From Planctomycetota bacterium (GTDB taxonomy: Bacteria > Planctomycetota > Phycisphaerae > UBA1845 > UTPLA1): a stretch of 64,000 nt of DNA. Positions within the stretch are counted from its first letter, which is position 1, and each line of letters starts with the position of its first letter. Positions 18,314-29,953 of this stretch are shown here, in pieces. The notes below the pieces were generated by a model, which searched no databases, was not told the origin of the DNA, and saw nothing but the letters and a program-made list of their open reading frames with translations. The DNA lies in contig JADJRI010000018.1 of NCBI GenBank assembly GCA_016712275.1, positions 1 through 64,000 of the forward strand. The letters run 5' to 3'. A program made the translations under genes and the position numbers.

Positions 18314-19155
18314 TTGAAGCAGACCGGACATACACACGCAAACGGCTGCTGCCCGCATGCCGCGGACGCGCCGTGCGTCGCGCCCGTCGACGCGGTGATT
18401 CGTTTTCGCGATGTCACCTTCAGTTACGACGTGACGCCCGTTTTCACGCGCCCCGCGAATTTCGCCATTGGCCGCGGGGACTTTGCCTGCGTGGTGGGCC
18501 CGAATGGCGGCGGCAAGACCACGCTGCTCAAGCTCATGCTCGGTTTGCTCAGGCCCGCTGTCGGCTCGGTGGAAATTCTTGGAGGTGAGCCGCGCGCCAC
18601 GCTGCGCGCGTGGGCTATATGCCGCAACATGCCCAGCTCGATCCAAAGTTTCCGGTGACGGTCAACGACGTGGTGCTGATGGGCCGGCTCGGTTGTCGCG
18701 GGCCGGTATCGCGCTACAACGGCGAAGATCACGACCGCGCGAGCGTGGCGCTTCAACAGGTCAACCTTGCGGCATTGGCCCGGCGTCCCTTTGCGGCACT
18801 TTCCGGCGGTCAGCGCCAGCGCGTGCTGATTGCGCGGGCACTGGCCTGCGATCCCGAACTACTGCTGCTGGACGAACCAACGTCGAATCTCGATGTCGCC
18901 GCCCAAAGCGACCTGTACGAACTGCTTCACAAACTTAACGAACGTATGACGCTGGTGATCGTTTCGCACGACGTGGGCTTTGTGTCCAAGTTTGTGGAAA
19001 CAATCGTCTGTGTAAACCGAAATGTCGATGTGCATGCCGCGCGGGAAATCGCCGGCGACTACATCAGCGAAATGTACGGCCGCGACATGCGTTTGATTGT
19101 TCACGATCATACGCACGGTGCACGGAATTCTGCACAGGGGCCCAATGTGAAATAG
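18314..19155 (+). CDS. znuC: Zinc ABC importer ATPase ZnuC (one frameshift; His/Cys-rich N-terminal extension)
   Basis: The ATPase of the importer, about 280 residues. It has Walker A GPNGGGKTT, signature LSGGQRQRV, Walker B LLLLDEPTSNLD and switch VIVSHD. The TTG at 18314 is the best start (GAGGTGG upstream). It gives a short His/Cys-rich leader (GHTHANGCCPHAADAPC) before the ABC domain, unusual for ZnuC and possibly metal-binding. The frame breaks near 18604 in a GC-alternating run; adding one base restores RVGYMPQHAQLDPKFPVTV. The ZnuB gene follows after 5 bp. Confidence 0.87.
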
Positions 19156-19160
19156 GAACC

Positions 19161-20024
19161 ATGTCCGACTTTTTTACCGCCATCTCGAATCCCGACTTTG
19201 GCTTTCTCCGGATCGCGCTCCTCGCGGGACTGCTCGCCAGCGTTTCGTGCGGCGTCGTCGGCAGCTATGTCGTGACGCGCCGCATCACCTACATCGCCGG
19301 CAGCATCGCCCACTGCGTGCTTGGCGGCATGGGCGCGGCCCGCTATATGCAGGTCGTTTATGACTGGCAATGGGCCACACCCATCGTCGGCGCCGTGGTC
19401 ACTGCCATCTTCTCGGCACTTCTCATCGGCTGGGTCACGCTTCGCGCCAAGGAGCGGGAAGACACGGTCATTGGCGCGATATGGGCCATCGGCATGGCCA
19501 TCGGCATCCTGTTCATTCAGAAAACGCCCGGTTCCTCCGAGGATCTGATGAGCTATCTCTTCGGCAGCATCATGATGGTGCGCGAATCGGATTTGTGGAT
19601 TCTGTTCGGACTGGATGTCCTTATTGTGGCACTGGTCGCCATGTTTTTTCACCCGCTGCTGGGCGTTTGCTTCGACAGCGAGTTCGCCCGCCTGCGCGGC
19701 CTGCCGGTCGAAACGTATTATCTGCTGCTTCTTTGCCTCACGGCGCTCACTGTCGTGCTGCTCATCTCTGTGGTTGGCATTGTGCTGGTCATCGCGCTGT
19801 TGACGTTGCCCGTGGCCATCGCCGGCCAGTTTTCGCGTACCCTCCTGCGTTTGATGCTGTTCTCGGTGATCATCTGCATGCTCCTGACCACATCCGGCCT
19901 GGCCCTCAGCTACGGCCCCAACCTGCCGCCAGGCGCGACGACCATCGTGCTGGCGGGCGGGGCCTATTTGGCGGTGCTCGGTGGCAAGCGTATCATGGCT
20001 TCCAGAAATCAACCTCAGCGTTGA
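19161..20024 (+). CDS. znuB: Zinc ABC importer permease ZnuB
   Basis: A 287-residue polytopic membrane protein of the ABC-3 (ZnuB/TroC) family. It opens with FLRIALLAGLLASVSCGVVGSYVVTRRITYIAGSIAH, including the conserved RRxxxxxxxxxH stretch, and ends with the expected hydrophobic helices (LLTLPVAIAGQFSRTLLRLM, GANLP-like GPNLPPGATTIVL). It forms the membrane pore of the znuACB importer. The ATG lies 5 bp after znuC. The gene is intact and is the last of the operon. Confidence 0.9.
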   Translation: MSDFFTAISNPDFGFLRIALLAGLLASVSCGVVGSYVVTRRITYIAGSIAHCVLGGMGAARYMQVVYDWQWATPIVGAVVTAIFSALLIGWVTLRAKEREDTVIGAIWAIGMAIGILFIQKTPGSSEDLMSYLFGSIMMVRESDLWILFGLDVLIVALVAMFFHPLLGVCFDSEFARLRGLPVETYYLLLLCLTALTVVLLISVVGIVLVIALLTLPVAIAGQFSRTLLRLMLFSVIICMLLTTSGLALSYGPNLPPGATTIVLAGGAYLAVLGGKRIMASRNQPQR

Positions 20025-20043
20025 GTCAAATCGGGCATCGCGA

Positions 20044-20529
20044 ATGGCCAAAGTCTATTTGGACACCAGCTTCTTCAGCACGTGCGTGAGCCATCGCATT
20101 GGTTCGCGAAGCGCTTATTGGCGAGAAGTTAGCAAAGAATGGTGGCGCCAACAGGCACCCAAACACATTGTCTGCATTTCGGACGAAGTCATTGCCGAAC
20201 TTACGAGGCTCGAGAAGCGGCAACGTGACAGCGCATTCTCAATGCTTGAGGGTTTGAACAATCTCAAGATTGATGATGCTGTTCACGATCTAGCAGATGT
20301 TTTCGTCCGAGAACGAGTCATGCCGGGGCCGGCAACAACGGGCGATGCCATTCATGTTTCGGTTGCTATAATTCATGGGATGGAGTACCTGCTAAGTTGG
20401 AACGTCAAACACCTCGCGAATCCTCGTAAGAGGCTGCATCTCAAGCGAGTCTGCCTGCGTTTGGGTTTGACGCCGCCTGAGATTCTTACGCCAGACTTAC
20501 TGCAAGAGACGAACGATGACACCGAATGA
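20044..20529 (+). CDS. PIN-domain ribonuclease-like protein (toxin candidate)
   Basis: The 161-residue product starts MAKVYLDTSFFSTCV, with the first conserved Asp of the PIN fold. The second acidic position lies in EVIAELTRLEK and the third in TTGDAIHVSVA, followed by LLSWNVKHLAN, the usual strand/turn near the active site. PIN proteins of this type are single-strand RNases, often toxins of VapBC-like pairs. The ATG at 20044 is chosen because the fold begins there; it is 19 bp after znuB. A small gene overlaps its 3' end by 14 bp. Base composition is lower in G+C than in neighbouring genes, compatible with acquisition. Confidence 0.78.
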   Translation: MAKVYLDTSFFSTCVSHRIGSRSAYWREVSKEWWRQQAPKHIVCISDEVIAELTRLEKRQRDSAFSMLEGLNNLKIDDAVHDLADVFVRERVMPGPATTGDAIHVSVAIIHGMEYLLSWNVKHLANPRKRLHLKRVCLRLGLTPPEILTPDLLQETNDDTE

Positions 20530-20725
20530 AGCAACTCCGGCCGAACGTGAAGTGACCTCAGTGGATGACATTCGATGCATTCGGGAGCAGTTGTGCGCGG
20601 AAGCCAACAATGATGTTGGTGAGCTGATTGAACTTGTTCAGCGAATTGCCGATGAGTACCGCGATCAATTGAAACTAAAGGAAGTGCCTGTTCCAAGTCA
20701 GAATACACATTCTACTGACGAATGA
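20516..20725 (+). CDS. Small partner of the PIN protein (antitoxin candidate)
   Basis: A 69-residue acidic, helical protein whose start overlaps the 3' end of the PIN gene by 14 bp. The central segment SVDDIRCIREQLCAEANNDVGELIELVQRIADEYR resembles the short helical proteins that commonly follow or precede this PIN subgroup (EIxxIRxxxxxEFxxD pattern). No DNA-binding motif is obvious. If this is a toxin-antitoxin pair, the order toxin-then-antitoxin is the reverse of the common one. Assigned by context and pattern only. Confidence 0.5.
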   Translation: MTPNEATPAEREVTSVDDIRCIREQLCAEANNDVGELIELVQRIADEYRDQLKLKEVPVPSQNTHSTDE

Positions 20726-20992
20726 AATCTTGTGGCACCGACAACTAAGCTCCGGCGTCAAACCAGCTCTAAAGTCCTTTCACACGATTCTCCGCAACTT
20801 TTCTCGGAACCCCGCGTATCATCATTTCAGGGAACTCGTAGGGCTCGGGGTGCGTCCAAAGGTGGGATGTCGCCATCCGCCATTGTCGCGCGCAATCAGG
20901 ATTTTGCTCGCAACAGCAGCCAAGGCCGGTGACAATCACGCCGTTAAGCATCGCAGGACAATAACTTACGTCGCTTTCGCTGGAGGTTCGCC

Positions 20993-23900
20993 ATGTCACG
21001 CAAGGGCCGCTCGATCGTCGCTTTCGCCATCCTTTCCATCACCATCATCGCCAATCTCAACACGCCATCGGCCGCCGCCTTTGAAGAACCCGCCGAAATC
21101 AACATCGCCCTCCGCGGCCGCGATTATTCGAAGGCGATCAAGCTCATCAAGGACGCCCTCAGGGCCAATCCGAAGGATGATGCCAAGGAATTCCTTCATT
21201 TCCGCCTCGCCCTGGCCCATCAATATTCCGGCAAGCTGGAAGAAGCGATCACCGCTTTCGAAGGCCAGACCCGCCTCTTTCCCACGGGTTCATGGGCCAA
21301 CAAAGCCCGCATGCACATTGCCGACGCCCATGTCGCCCTCAAACATTACGAGGCCGCCGAAAAAATTTACGCGGCTCGTGTGGCCGAATTGGTCAGCGAC
21401 GACCGCAAGGCCGACATTGCCAAGGTCTACCTCAATTTCGCCGAGGATTACTTCGCCCCGAAAGACTCGCTCATCCAGCCTAATTACGAACGTGCCCGCA
21501 CATTTTATGAAAAAGCCCTCGAGCTGGAGCCAGCCGGCGCCCTTCGCGAAACAGTTCTCTACAAACGGGCGCTCTGCAATCAGAAGCTCGGCCAGTACGG
21601 CCCGGTCGCCGGTCAGTTTGAGGCTTATCTAATCGAGTTCGATCCGGCCTATCGCGAAACCAAGCGGATGCGCGCCGGCGAGAAACCGCTGCCCGAAAAG
21701 GCGGTCGAAGGCGGCGCGTCTTGGATCGAGGCGCGGCTGGGACTGGGCGAATGCCGGCTGCTGCTCTCGGAATGGCAGGAATCGCGCCGTGTTTTGCAGG
21801 ACCTGGCCCATTCGCTCGAAAAATCGGAGGCGAATGCCGACCTCGAAAAGTCCAAGGCCGGCCGGCGCACCGAAGCCTGGATCAAAACCAAATCGCTGAT
21901 CGCCGGAACCTATCGCTTCCCCACGCCTCCCGATGTGCCGAATTTGAACTCCGGCGTCAAGGTTCTCGACGAATTGATCGACAAGCATCCGAGTTCCATC
22001 GAAGCCGTGCGCGCCGCCTCGGACATTGCCGTCGCCTTTCGGCATCGCGGTTGGAGCGATGCCGCCATTGAAGCATTCCGCGCCCTGATCGATCGCAAGC
22101 GCATTCGCCCCGAAAGCGACGAAACGCTCAAGCTCGCCGAGACGCTTTCGCAATCCGCGCTGTATCAAGTCGGCGAGCTGCTCCTCGCCCAGCGAAAGTA
22201 TGCCGATGCGATCGGTACATGGAACCAGTATGTCGCCAAGTTTCCCAACGGCCCCCAGTGGTCCGCCGCACAGCAGGCCATCATCGACACCGAATACGCC
22301 ATCGGCGCCGATGCCAAGTCGGATGACCGTTTCGACGACGCGCGACAGGCATGGACCAGGTTTCTCGAAAAGTATCCGCTCGACGGCCGCGCCACCGGCA
22401 TTCTCTTTGCCTTTGGTGAAATGGCCTACATCGAGCAGGAAAAGCGGGAAAAAGCTGGAAAAACGCCCGATTGGACTGACGCCATCGCCGCATGGAAACG
22501 CCTCGTCGAAAAAAGCCCCGGCGGCGAAGATGCCGGCCGCGCCCAGCTTCGCATTGGCCAGACGCTCGAAGAAAAAGTGAAGGATTTGGATGCCGCCATC
22601 GAGGCATATCAGAAACTCAACTGGTCGGGCATGTCCTCGCTGGCCCAGCAGCGGCTGCGCGAAATGCGCAGCGTCCGGCTGGAGGTCGCCACTGAGCGAA
22701 CCTATCGCACCAACGAGCCCGCCAAAGTCCGTGTGAACGTCCGTAACATCGACAAACTCACCGTCAAAATGTACCGCATCGACATGGAGGACTATTACCG
22801 AAAAAGCCGCACCATCGGCGGCGTTGAGCGGCTCGACCTCATGCTCATCGATCCGGACAAGACTTTCGACATCGATGTGAAGGACTACGCGGCCTACAAG
22901 CCGATCACGCAGGAAATCGAAATCCCCAACGAAGGCGCGAGAACGTGGGCCGTCTATGTCAGCAACGAGAAGAGCACGGCCGAGGAAAAGAATCCGGCAA
23001 ACGCCGGCAGTACCGTCAAGCCGACGCGCCTTCAGGCCACGACGCTCGTCGTCGCATCCGATATTGAGATTCTCGTCAAATCCTCGCGCGGGCAGGTGTT
23101 GGTCTTCGCGCAAGACATGCGAACCATGCAGCCCGCGAAAGGCGTGCAGATTCTCGTCGCCGATCAGTCGTCCGTCTTCCTCGAAGGCAGGACCGGCGAC
23201 GATGGCTTCTGGCTCTCGACCGACAAGAAAATCAAAAGCGCGCAGGGCCTGTCCGTTTTCGCCAATCGCGGCGGTGCGGTCGCCGGCACCGGCCTGTCGC
23301 TGGCCGGCCTCTCCTTTGCGCAGGGCCTTGCCCCGCGCGGCTTCATCCACACCGATCGCCCGGCCTATCGACCCGGCGACAGCGTCAACTTTCGCGGGAT
23401 TCTGCGCGAAGTGACGGACGGGGCATACGTGCTGCCCACCAACCCGGAGGACAAGCGCCTGCGCTGGAAGCTCGACGTCATCGATGCCAAGGGCCGGACA
23501 CTCCACTCCGATGAAATCGTGCTGACGGACTACGGCACCTTCTCGGCCCTTTTCCGCGTCAGCGGCGATGCCCCGGTCGGCAAATACAAGATCATCGCAC
23601 GCCGCGTCGATGGTCCCTCCTTTGAGGGCGGCTTCAGCGTCGAAACCTATCAACTGGCCAAGGCCGTACTCTCGTTCGATCTCAAGGACCGCGTCGTCAT
23701 GCGAGGCGACCGCGTCAGCGGCAGCATCGTCGCCAAATATCATTATGGCGAGGCGGTCATCGACAAGGATATCGAGTACGAACTGCATTATCCCAATGGC
23801 GATGTCGAGCGCCGCACCGGCAAGACCGATAGCGCCGGCAAAGTGGCCGTCGAATTCGAAACGACCATGCTACCCGAGGAGGGCGTTGTGCAGATCGTCG

Positions 23901-26900
23901 CACGGCAGGCCGAACTCAACATCGGCGTGGTCGATGCCGTCTATGTGGCAGTGCGCGATTTCACCGCGTCGCTCTCCACCGTGCGCCCGCTTTATCTCTC
24001 CGAAGAGCCGGTCGAAGCCAAAATCGAAACGCTAGCGATCTAAAAGGCAGGCCCATCTCGCGCGAATGACAATCACCGCCTTCCGCCGCACCTACGACAA
24101 GAACACATGGGCCGAAACCAAGGTGGAGTCCGCAACTGTGACCACCGACGCCAAAACCGGCATCGGCCGCGCCACGCTGAAATTGACCAAGGGCGGTTCG
24201 TACATTCTGCGCGCCGAGGGCAAGGACACGCGCGGCGAAACCGTCACCGCCGAAGCCACGGTGCAAGTCTCCGATGATGAAGATGCCACACGCCTGCGCA
24301 TCTTCAGCGACCGCGAAAACTACAAGGTCGGCGACGCCATTACGCTCGACATCCATTCGCGCGTCGAAGACTCGCTGAAGACCGCGTCCGCCAAATCGCC
24401 GGAGAATTCGGGCGAAAGGAACTCTGCCGCCGCTTCCTCGCCCTTCATCGCCGTTCTCATGTGCGAAGGCGAAGGTGTCTTCGAGTATCGCACCGTCACC
24501 CTCAAACCCGGCCACAATTCGATCGAACTGCCGATCGGCCACAACCACTTTCCGAATTTCAAGCTCAGCACCGCCGTCATGACCGGCGGCAGGTTCCATC
24601 AGGCCTCTCGCGATTTCACCGTCGAACGGGAGTTGAATGTCGCCGTGAAGCCGCGGCAGGCGACGGCCCATCCGCGCGATGAGCTGTTGGTCGATCTGAT
24701 CGTCACCGACCAGATGGGCAAGCCCGTGCAGGGCGAAATCGGCATCGCCATGATCGATGGCGCGCTGCTCGCCCAATATCCCGACACCACGCCGAAGATC
24801 GTGCCGTTTTTCCAGAGCACCGCCCGCCGCAGCGCCAATTCGCGGACGGAGTCGAGCTGCATCTTCCGCTACCAGCCGGCCACAACGTCGATGGTGACGG
24901 AGATCCTGGATTTCGATGCGGTAGTCTCCACGATCGATAGGGGACTAGCTGCAAGGGGTACGATTGTGCCAAATTACCCCGTAGATGAGGCTTTCGGTTC
25001 GCAAACGGCTCAGCTTGAAGGTATGGTTCAATCGCTCGGATACGTCGGAACCAGACCAAACGCTGCCGAACCAGTTGAGAGCCAAGAGTATGACATGAGC
25101 GCGGATGGTTTGGCGGACATGGATGAAGAAGGCAGTGCATTCGACAATTCTCCAAACGTAAGCAGTTCAGTTGCACTCTCCACGAGGCACACAAGCGTGT
25201 TCCGACGGGGATTTATCAGTCCAGAAATGAAAGAGGGTCGCGGTCGTTCTGCCGGAATAAATATTCGCCCCGGAAGTCCCAACGCTCAGACCGGCGGCCT
25301 CGGCGGCGGGAAATTCCTCCAAGGCGGCGGCTTTGGCGGGGGCGGTGGTGGAGGAGATGGGGGCGGCCTATACGGAGATGATCGCAAAGACGCGGCAGGT
25401 CAAACGCTTTGGTTCTCCTTGGAATCCGCGCCTGAAACCCTCGGCCGCGAAGCCTACAAACAGCAATTCCAGTCCCGCCTTTTCGAAGCCTCCCAATCCT
25501 GGTTCAAATCCGGCACGATCGACAACCGCGTGATCGACAAGAACCTCGGCGATGCCGTCCGCTCGGCACCAGACCGCACTTATTACCCCGAAGTCGCCTA
25601 CTGGAACCCCCACGTTGTCACCGATGCGGCCGGCAAAGCCACCATCACCATCGTCCTCCCCGACACCAGCACCACCTGGAAAATCGTCGCCCGCGGCGCG
25701 ACCAAGGAAACCGTCGTCGGCGAAGGCAGCGCCGATGTGCTCAGCAAGAACGACTTTCTCGTCGAATGGACCACGCCACCAACTCTTATCGAAGGCGACA
25801 AGTTCACCCCGCGCGGCCAGGTTCATTGCCTCGCTCCGTTCAGCGGCACGATCAAGCTCCGCTACGAAGCCCAGCGCGCCAACGGCGAGCCCGTCGCCGA
25901 TGGCGAAAAAACGATCGAAGCCAAATCCAGCGGCGTGTTCGACGTGGACTTCGATCCGATCGACGTTCCCTCGACCGAAAAGCTGAGCCTGACGCTGACG
26001 GCCGAAGCCGTCGCCGATGCAAAAGGTGCCTCCAATACGACACCTACACCAAAACCCTCTCCGATCGAAGGAGATGAAGCAGGGGGCGGCGCAGGTCAAT
26101 CGCCAAATCACCAAATCGCCAAATCGCCAAATCTTAGCGACTCCCTCACCCTCGCCATCCCCGTCCAATCCTGGGGCCTGCGCATCGAATCCCACGTCGC
26201 CGGCGTTGCCAAAGACAGTGACTTCGTCGAAATCGAGCTCCCCGCGCTGCCGGGCGGCGAAGCTTATCACGACACGCGGCTCGTCGTCGCGCTTGGCTCC
26301 TCCATGCAGCGATGGCTCATTGAAGAGGCCCTCGAAACCGGCGGACGCTGGACCTATATCGACAGCAGTCTCAAAGGCTGGCGATCCACCCCCCCGCGCA
26401 CCCATGCCGATACGGCGGCCGTGCTTCTCGGCGCTCTTTACGCCGGCGACTATGTCTCCTCCAACGCCGCCGCCCAGGACCCGAAGCAAACCGCAGACCG
26501 CGCCCTGCTCGACGAACGCGTCGCCGGGCTCATCGGCCAGCTCCTTGCCGCACAGCGTGATGATGGCGGCTGGGCATGGTGCGGAACGGGCGGCGAGTCC
26601 GATCCGTGGACCAGCGCGTCGATCGCATGGTCCCTCGGCAAGGCGAAGTACAACAACCACCCGCTTGCGGCCGAACCGCTGAACAAACTCAGGGCTTATC
26701 TGCAAAAAACCTTTGCCGATGCCCCCATTCACCAGACCGAACTCAAGGCCGTCGTCCTTCACGGCCTCTCATGGATCGACGACATCGACTTCGGCCATGC
26801 CAACCGCCTCTACCGCAATCGCGAAGACCTCAGCACGGCCGGCCTCGCCCATCTCGCGCTCACCTTTGTGAAGCTCGACCGAAAGCCCCTCGCGGCCGAA

Positions 26901-29804
26901 TTGCTCGAACAGCTCGCCCGCAAATCGAAACAGATCACCCGCGGCATGCAAACGCTCTGCGAAATCGACGCGACGCACAACTCCGCATGGATGCGCAGCG
27001 AACTCGAAGTGACGGCCCTCGCCCTGTTGGGCGCAGTTGCAGATTGATGCCAGGGGCGATCGTGTCGCGCAGATGGCATCCTATCTTGCCGCCACCGCCC
27101 GCGCCGACGGTTGGCGGCCCCACAAGGCAAAGGGCCCTGTCATCGCCGCGCTGACGACATACTATGCGCGCGGCGAAAGGGAGCGGGCCAACTACAAAGT
27201 CACCCTTACCGTCAACGGCACGCCTGCCGGCGTCGTCACCTCCGATGCCCCGGAATCCATGGTCCTCCAGTTCGGCGAAGGCGAACTGAAGCCCGGCAAA
27301 CAGCGCATCGACATCGGCTTCGTCGGTCGTGGCGAATGTGCCTTCGCCGTGACACTATCCGGTTTCAGGTCCCGCTTCCCCACCCCGCGCGAGGCCGTGA
27401 ACCAGATCGTGCAGGTCGACGGTCGCCTCGTTCAGCCGCCGCCGCTGGAATACAAGGGCCGCCAGGTCCGCCGCGGATTCGGCGTGGCCGCCCGATACGA
27501 CTCATTCGTCAATCAGGCGCGAAGCGTGCCGGTCGGCACCGTAGTCTCCATCAACACCTCCTATTGGCGATACAACACCTCGCGCATCGAAGCCCCAGAC
27601 CGCGACTACTTCGTCGTCAAGGAAACCATTCCCGCCGGCTTCCGGCTGCTCACCGACACGCTCGGCGGCGACTATCTATCCTACGACTACGCTGACAACA
27701 CGTTGACACTCTACTACGGCAGCAAGGAGCACCTCGGCGGCCTCACCTATCAGATGCTGGCCGTCACCCCGGGCGAATATCGCCTGCCGCCGACCCTCAT
27801 TCGCAGCCTCTATCGCCCCGATGTCTTCCATCTCAACGCCGACGACCAGCGCCTCGCCGTGCTGCCGCGCAACGAGAAAAGCCCCGACGACTATCGAATG
27901 ACACCCGACGAACTCTACGAATTCGGCCGCTTCAATTTCGACGATGGCGACTTCATCGCCGCCGCCGGCCATCTCAAGCAGCTGCTCGAAGCCGGTTGGA
28001 TTCTCAACGACGAACCCTATCGCGAGTCGGTCCGCATGCTCCTCACCTGCGCTCTCAAAACCGGCGACAACGACGCGATCGTCAACTACTTCGAAATCCT
28101 CAAGGAAAAATATGCCGATCTCGTCATTCCCTTCAACGAGATCATCCGCGTCGCCCAGGCTTATGCCGCCACCGGCCAGGCCGAACGCGCCTGCGTCATC
28201 TACCGTGCCACCGCCGATTCATCCTTCTCCCGCGAGACGGCCGTGGCCGGCGTGCTTCAGCAGGAAGGCCGTTTCCTCGATGGCCACGATTTCCTCGTTC
28301 GCCTGTGGCGCGACTACCCGGATACGCCGGAAGTTGAAAACACCTTCTTTGCTGCATCGCAGGTGCTCTATTCGAAAGCCGGCGAGGCCTCGATGATCAA
28401 TCCGCGCCGCGCATCAAGTGCCGATGCCCGGCCCATTACCAAGAAATCGATGATGGCCGAAACGATTCGAATGTTGGAAACCTTCGTCACGCTCTATCCC
28501 GAAAGCCCGACGGCCGACGAGGCTTCCTACTCGCTGGTCAACGCGTATCTCGATCTGGACGACTACGAAACCGTCGTCGCCCGAACCGACGAACTCATCC
28601 GGCTCTTCCCGGATAGCAAATGGCTCGACCCGCTTCCGCTACTGCAGGCACTGGCCAGTTCAACCTCGGCCGGTTTGACAAGGCCCTGGCACTGGCCTTG
28701 CAGGTGGCCGAATCGACCTTCACCGACGAGCGCGGCGTGGTCCGCGCCAGCCCGAACAAGTGGCTCGCCCTCTACATCGCCGGGCAGATTTACCACGCCC
28801 AGTCGAAGATCGAAAAAGCCATTGAGTTTTATTCGCAGGTGAAATCTCAGTTTTCCGACGCATCCGAGGCCGTCGAGTTCTTCGAGCACAAGTTCGTCCG
28901 CCTGCCGGAGGTCACCATCTTTCATCCCGATGGCGAGGGTTATCGCGAATCGCAGGAACTCTCCCGGCTCCAGCGCGCCAACGGCATTCCGCGCGGTGTC
29001 GCCGTGAACAGTGGCAATATCGGCAACGAGTCGTGGATGTCGCAGCGCTACAATCGGCCGTTCATTCAAGTCGAATATCGAAATGTCGATACCGCCGTGT
29101 TGCAGCTCTATCGCGTCGATCTCATGAAGCTGGCTCTTGTCGAGAAAAACCTCAACGAAATCGCCGCCGTGAATCTCGCGGGCATTCGCCCGATTCTGGA
29201 AACAAGCGTTCGACTCAACAGCAACCGCGACTTCGTCGACAAGAGCCAGCGCGTTCGGCTTGAAAAGGACGGCAAAAACGGCGAATCGAAAAAACTGGAG
29301 GAAGGCGCCTATCTCGTCATCTGCCGCGCCGGCGATTTGTTCAGCAGCGGCCTGGTGCTTATCACGCCGCTGGCCGTCGAGGTGCAGGAGGATGCGACCG
29401 GCGGCCGCGCCCGTGTGAATGTGGTCGATGCCATGACCCGCGGCGGCGTGAAGAACGTGCATGTCAAGGTGATCGGCACCAAAATGACACAATTCATCAG
29501 CGGCGACACCGACCTGCGCGGCATGTTCATCGCCGACACCGTCACCGGCGCGCCCACCGCAATCGCCCGCGACGCCGACGGCCATTTCGCCTTCTACCGC
29601 AGCGAGTCGATAGAAGCCGAGCGCATGGCGGCGCAGCTTGCATCCAGAACGCGCAGCCACCGCAGCAGGAACGCGAAATCGAAGGCCGACTACCGCTGGA
29701 ACCTCGGCGAAGACAACCGTCAGATGCAAATGTCGAACTCAGCTTATCTGGAGGGCAACTTCAAGAAGCAGGAAAAAGGCGTGGCCGTGCAAAAAGCGCA
29801 GTAG
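20993..29804 (+). CDS. Giant TPR/alpha-2-macroglobulin-like protein (about 2,930 codons; four frame breaks)
   Basis: The GTG-free start ATG 20993 follows GGAGG and gives a signal peptide ending in SAAA. TPR-like repeats come first (to about residue 560), then macroglobulin domains (VNVRNIDKLTVKMYRID; HTDRPAYRPGDSVNFRGILRE), the A2M core (AYWNPHVVTDAAGKATITIVLPDTSTTWKIVARG) and the helical toroid (DDGGWAWCGTGGESDPWTSASIAWSLGKAK). More TPR-like repeats follow, then a second macroglobulin-like module. The thioester motif GCxEQ is not present. Frames break near 24036 and 24065 (giving DLKGRPISREMTITAF), 27035 (LLGAV-QIDARGD) and 28658 (LLQALAQFNLGRF). A Gly-rich insert (about 25305-25370) and an in-frame repeat (26100-26140) interrupt the core. 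Likely a periplasmic or surface protease-trap-like protein. Confidence 0.8.
26100..26136. repeat. Short tandem repeat CCAAATCRC inside the macroglobulin gene
   Basis: Four tandem 9-bp units of the type GCCAAATCA/G lie in frame and encode a QSPNHQIAKSPN-type segment that does not look like macroglobulin. The reverse complement of the same unit (GATTTGGCGATTTGG) recurs in the lysC-purM gap at about 52607-52640. This suggests a dispersed sequence rather than local slippage alone. Confidence 0.6.
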
Positions 29805-29868
29805 AGTCCGTTTCCCGCGACAAAACAGGATCATTCAATTTGGACATATCGCATTGAATGAAGGAAGC

Positions 29869-29900
29869 GCGTGGCACCGGCTAATAGCCGGTGTCACCGC
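29869..29900. repeat. Dispersed inverted repeat, copy C
   Basis: GTGGCACCGG, loop CTAATAG, then CCGGTGTCAC: an imperfect inverted repeat in the 149-bp gap between the convergent macroglobulin and S9 peptidase genes. The loop sequence is the same as in copy B apart from its last base, and the arms match the family core. Confidence 0.6.
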
Positions 29901-29953
29901 TGCGGCATCCATAAGAAATGATTGCAAGAATGCCCGCGCCGGCATCGCAGCCC

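Noticed and set aside
20732..20760. Possible further copy of the dispersed inverted repeat (GTGGCACCG ... CGGCGTCAA)
   Set aside because: Arms are not complementary beyond a few bases; too weak to count.
21629..23788. Long open frame on the minus strand across the macroglobulin gene (about 719 codons)
   Set aside because: Mirror of a GC-rich coding sequence; composition is the typical Asp/Gly/Ala/Ile-rich antisense pattern, and the plus strand encodes recognisable domains here.
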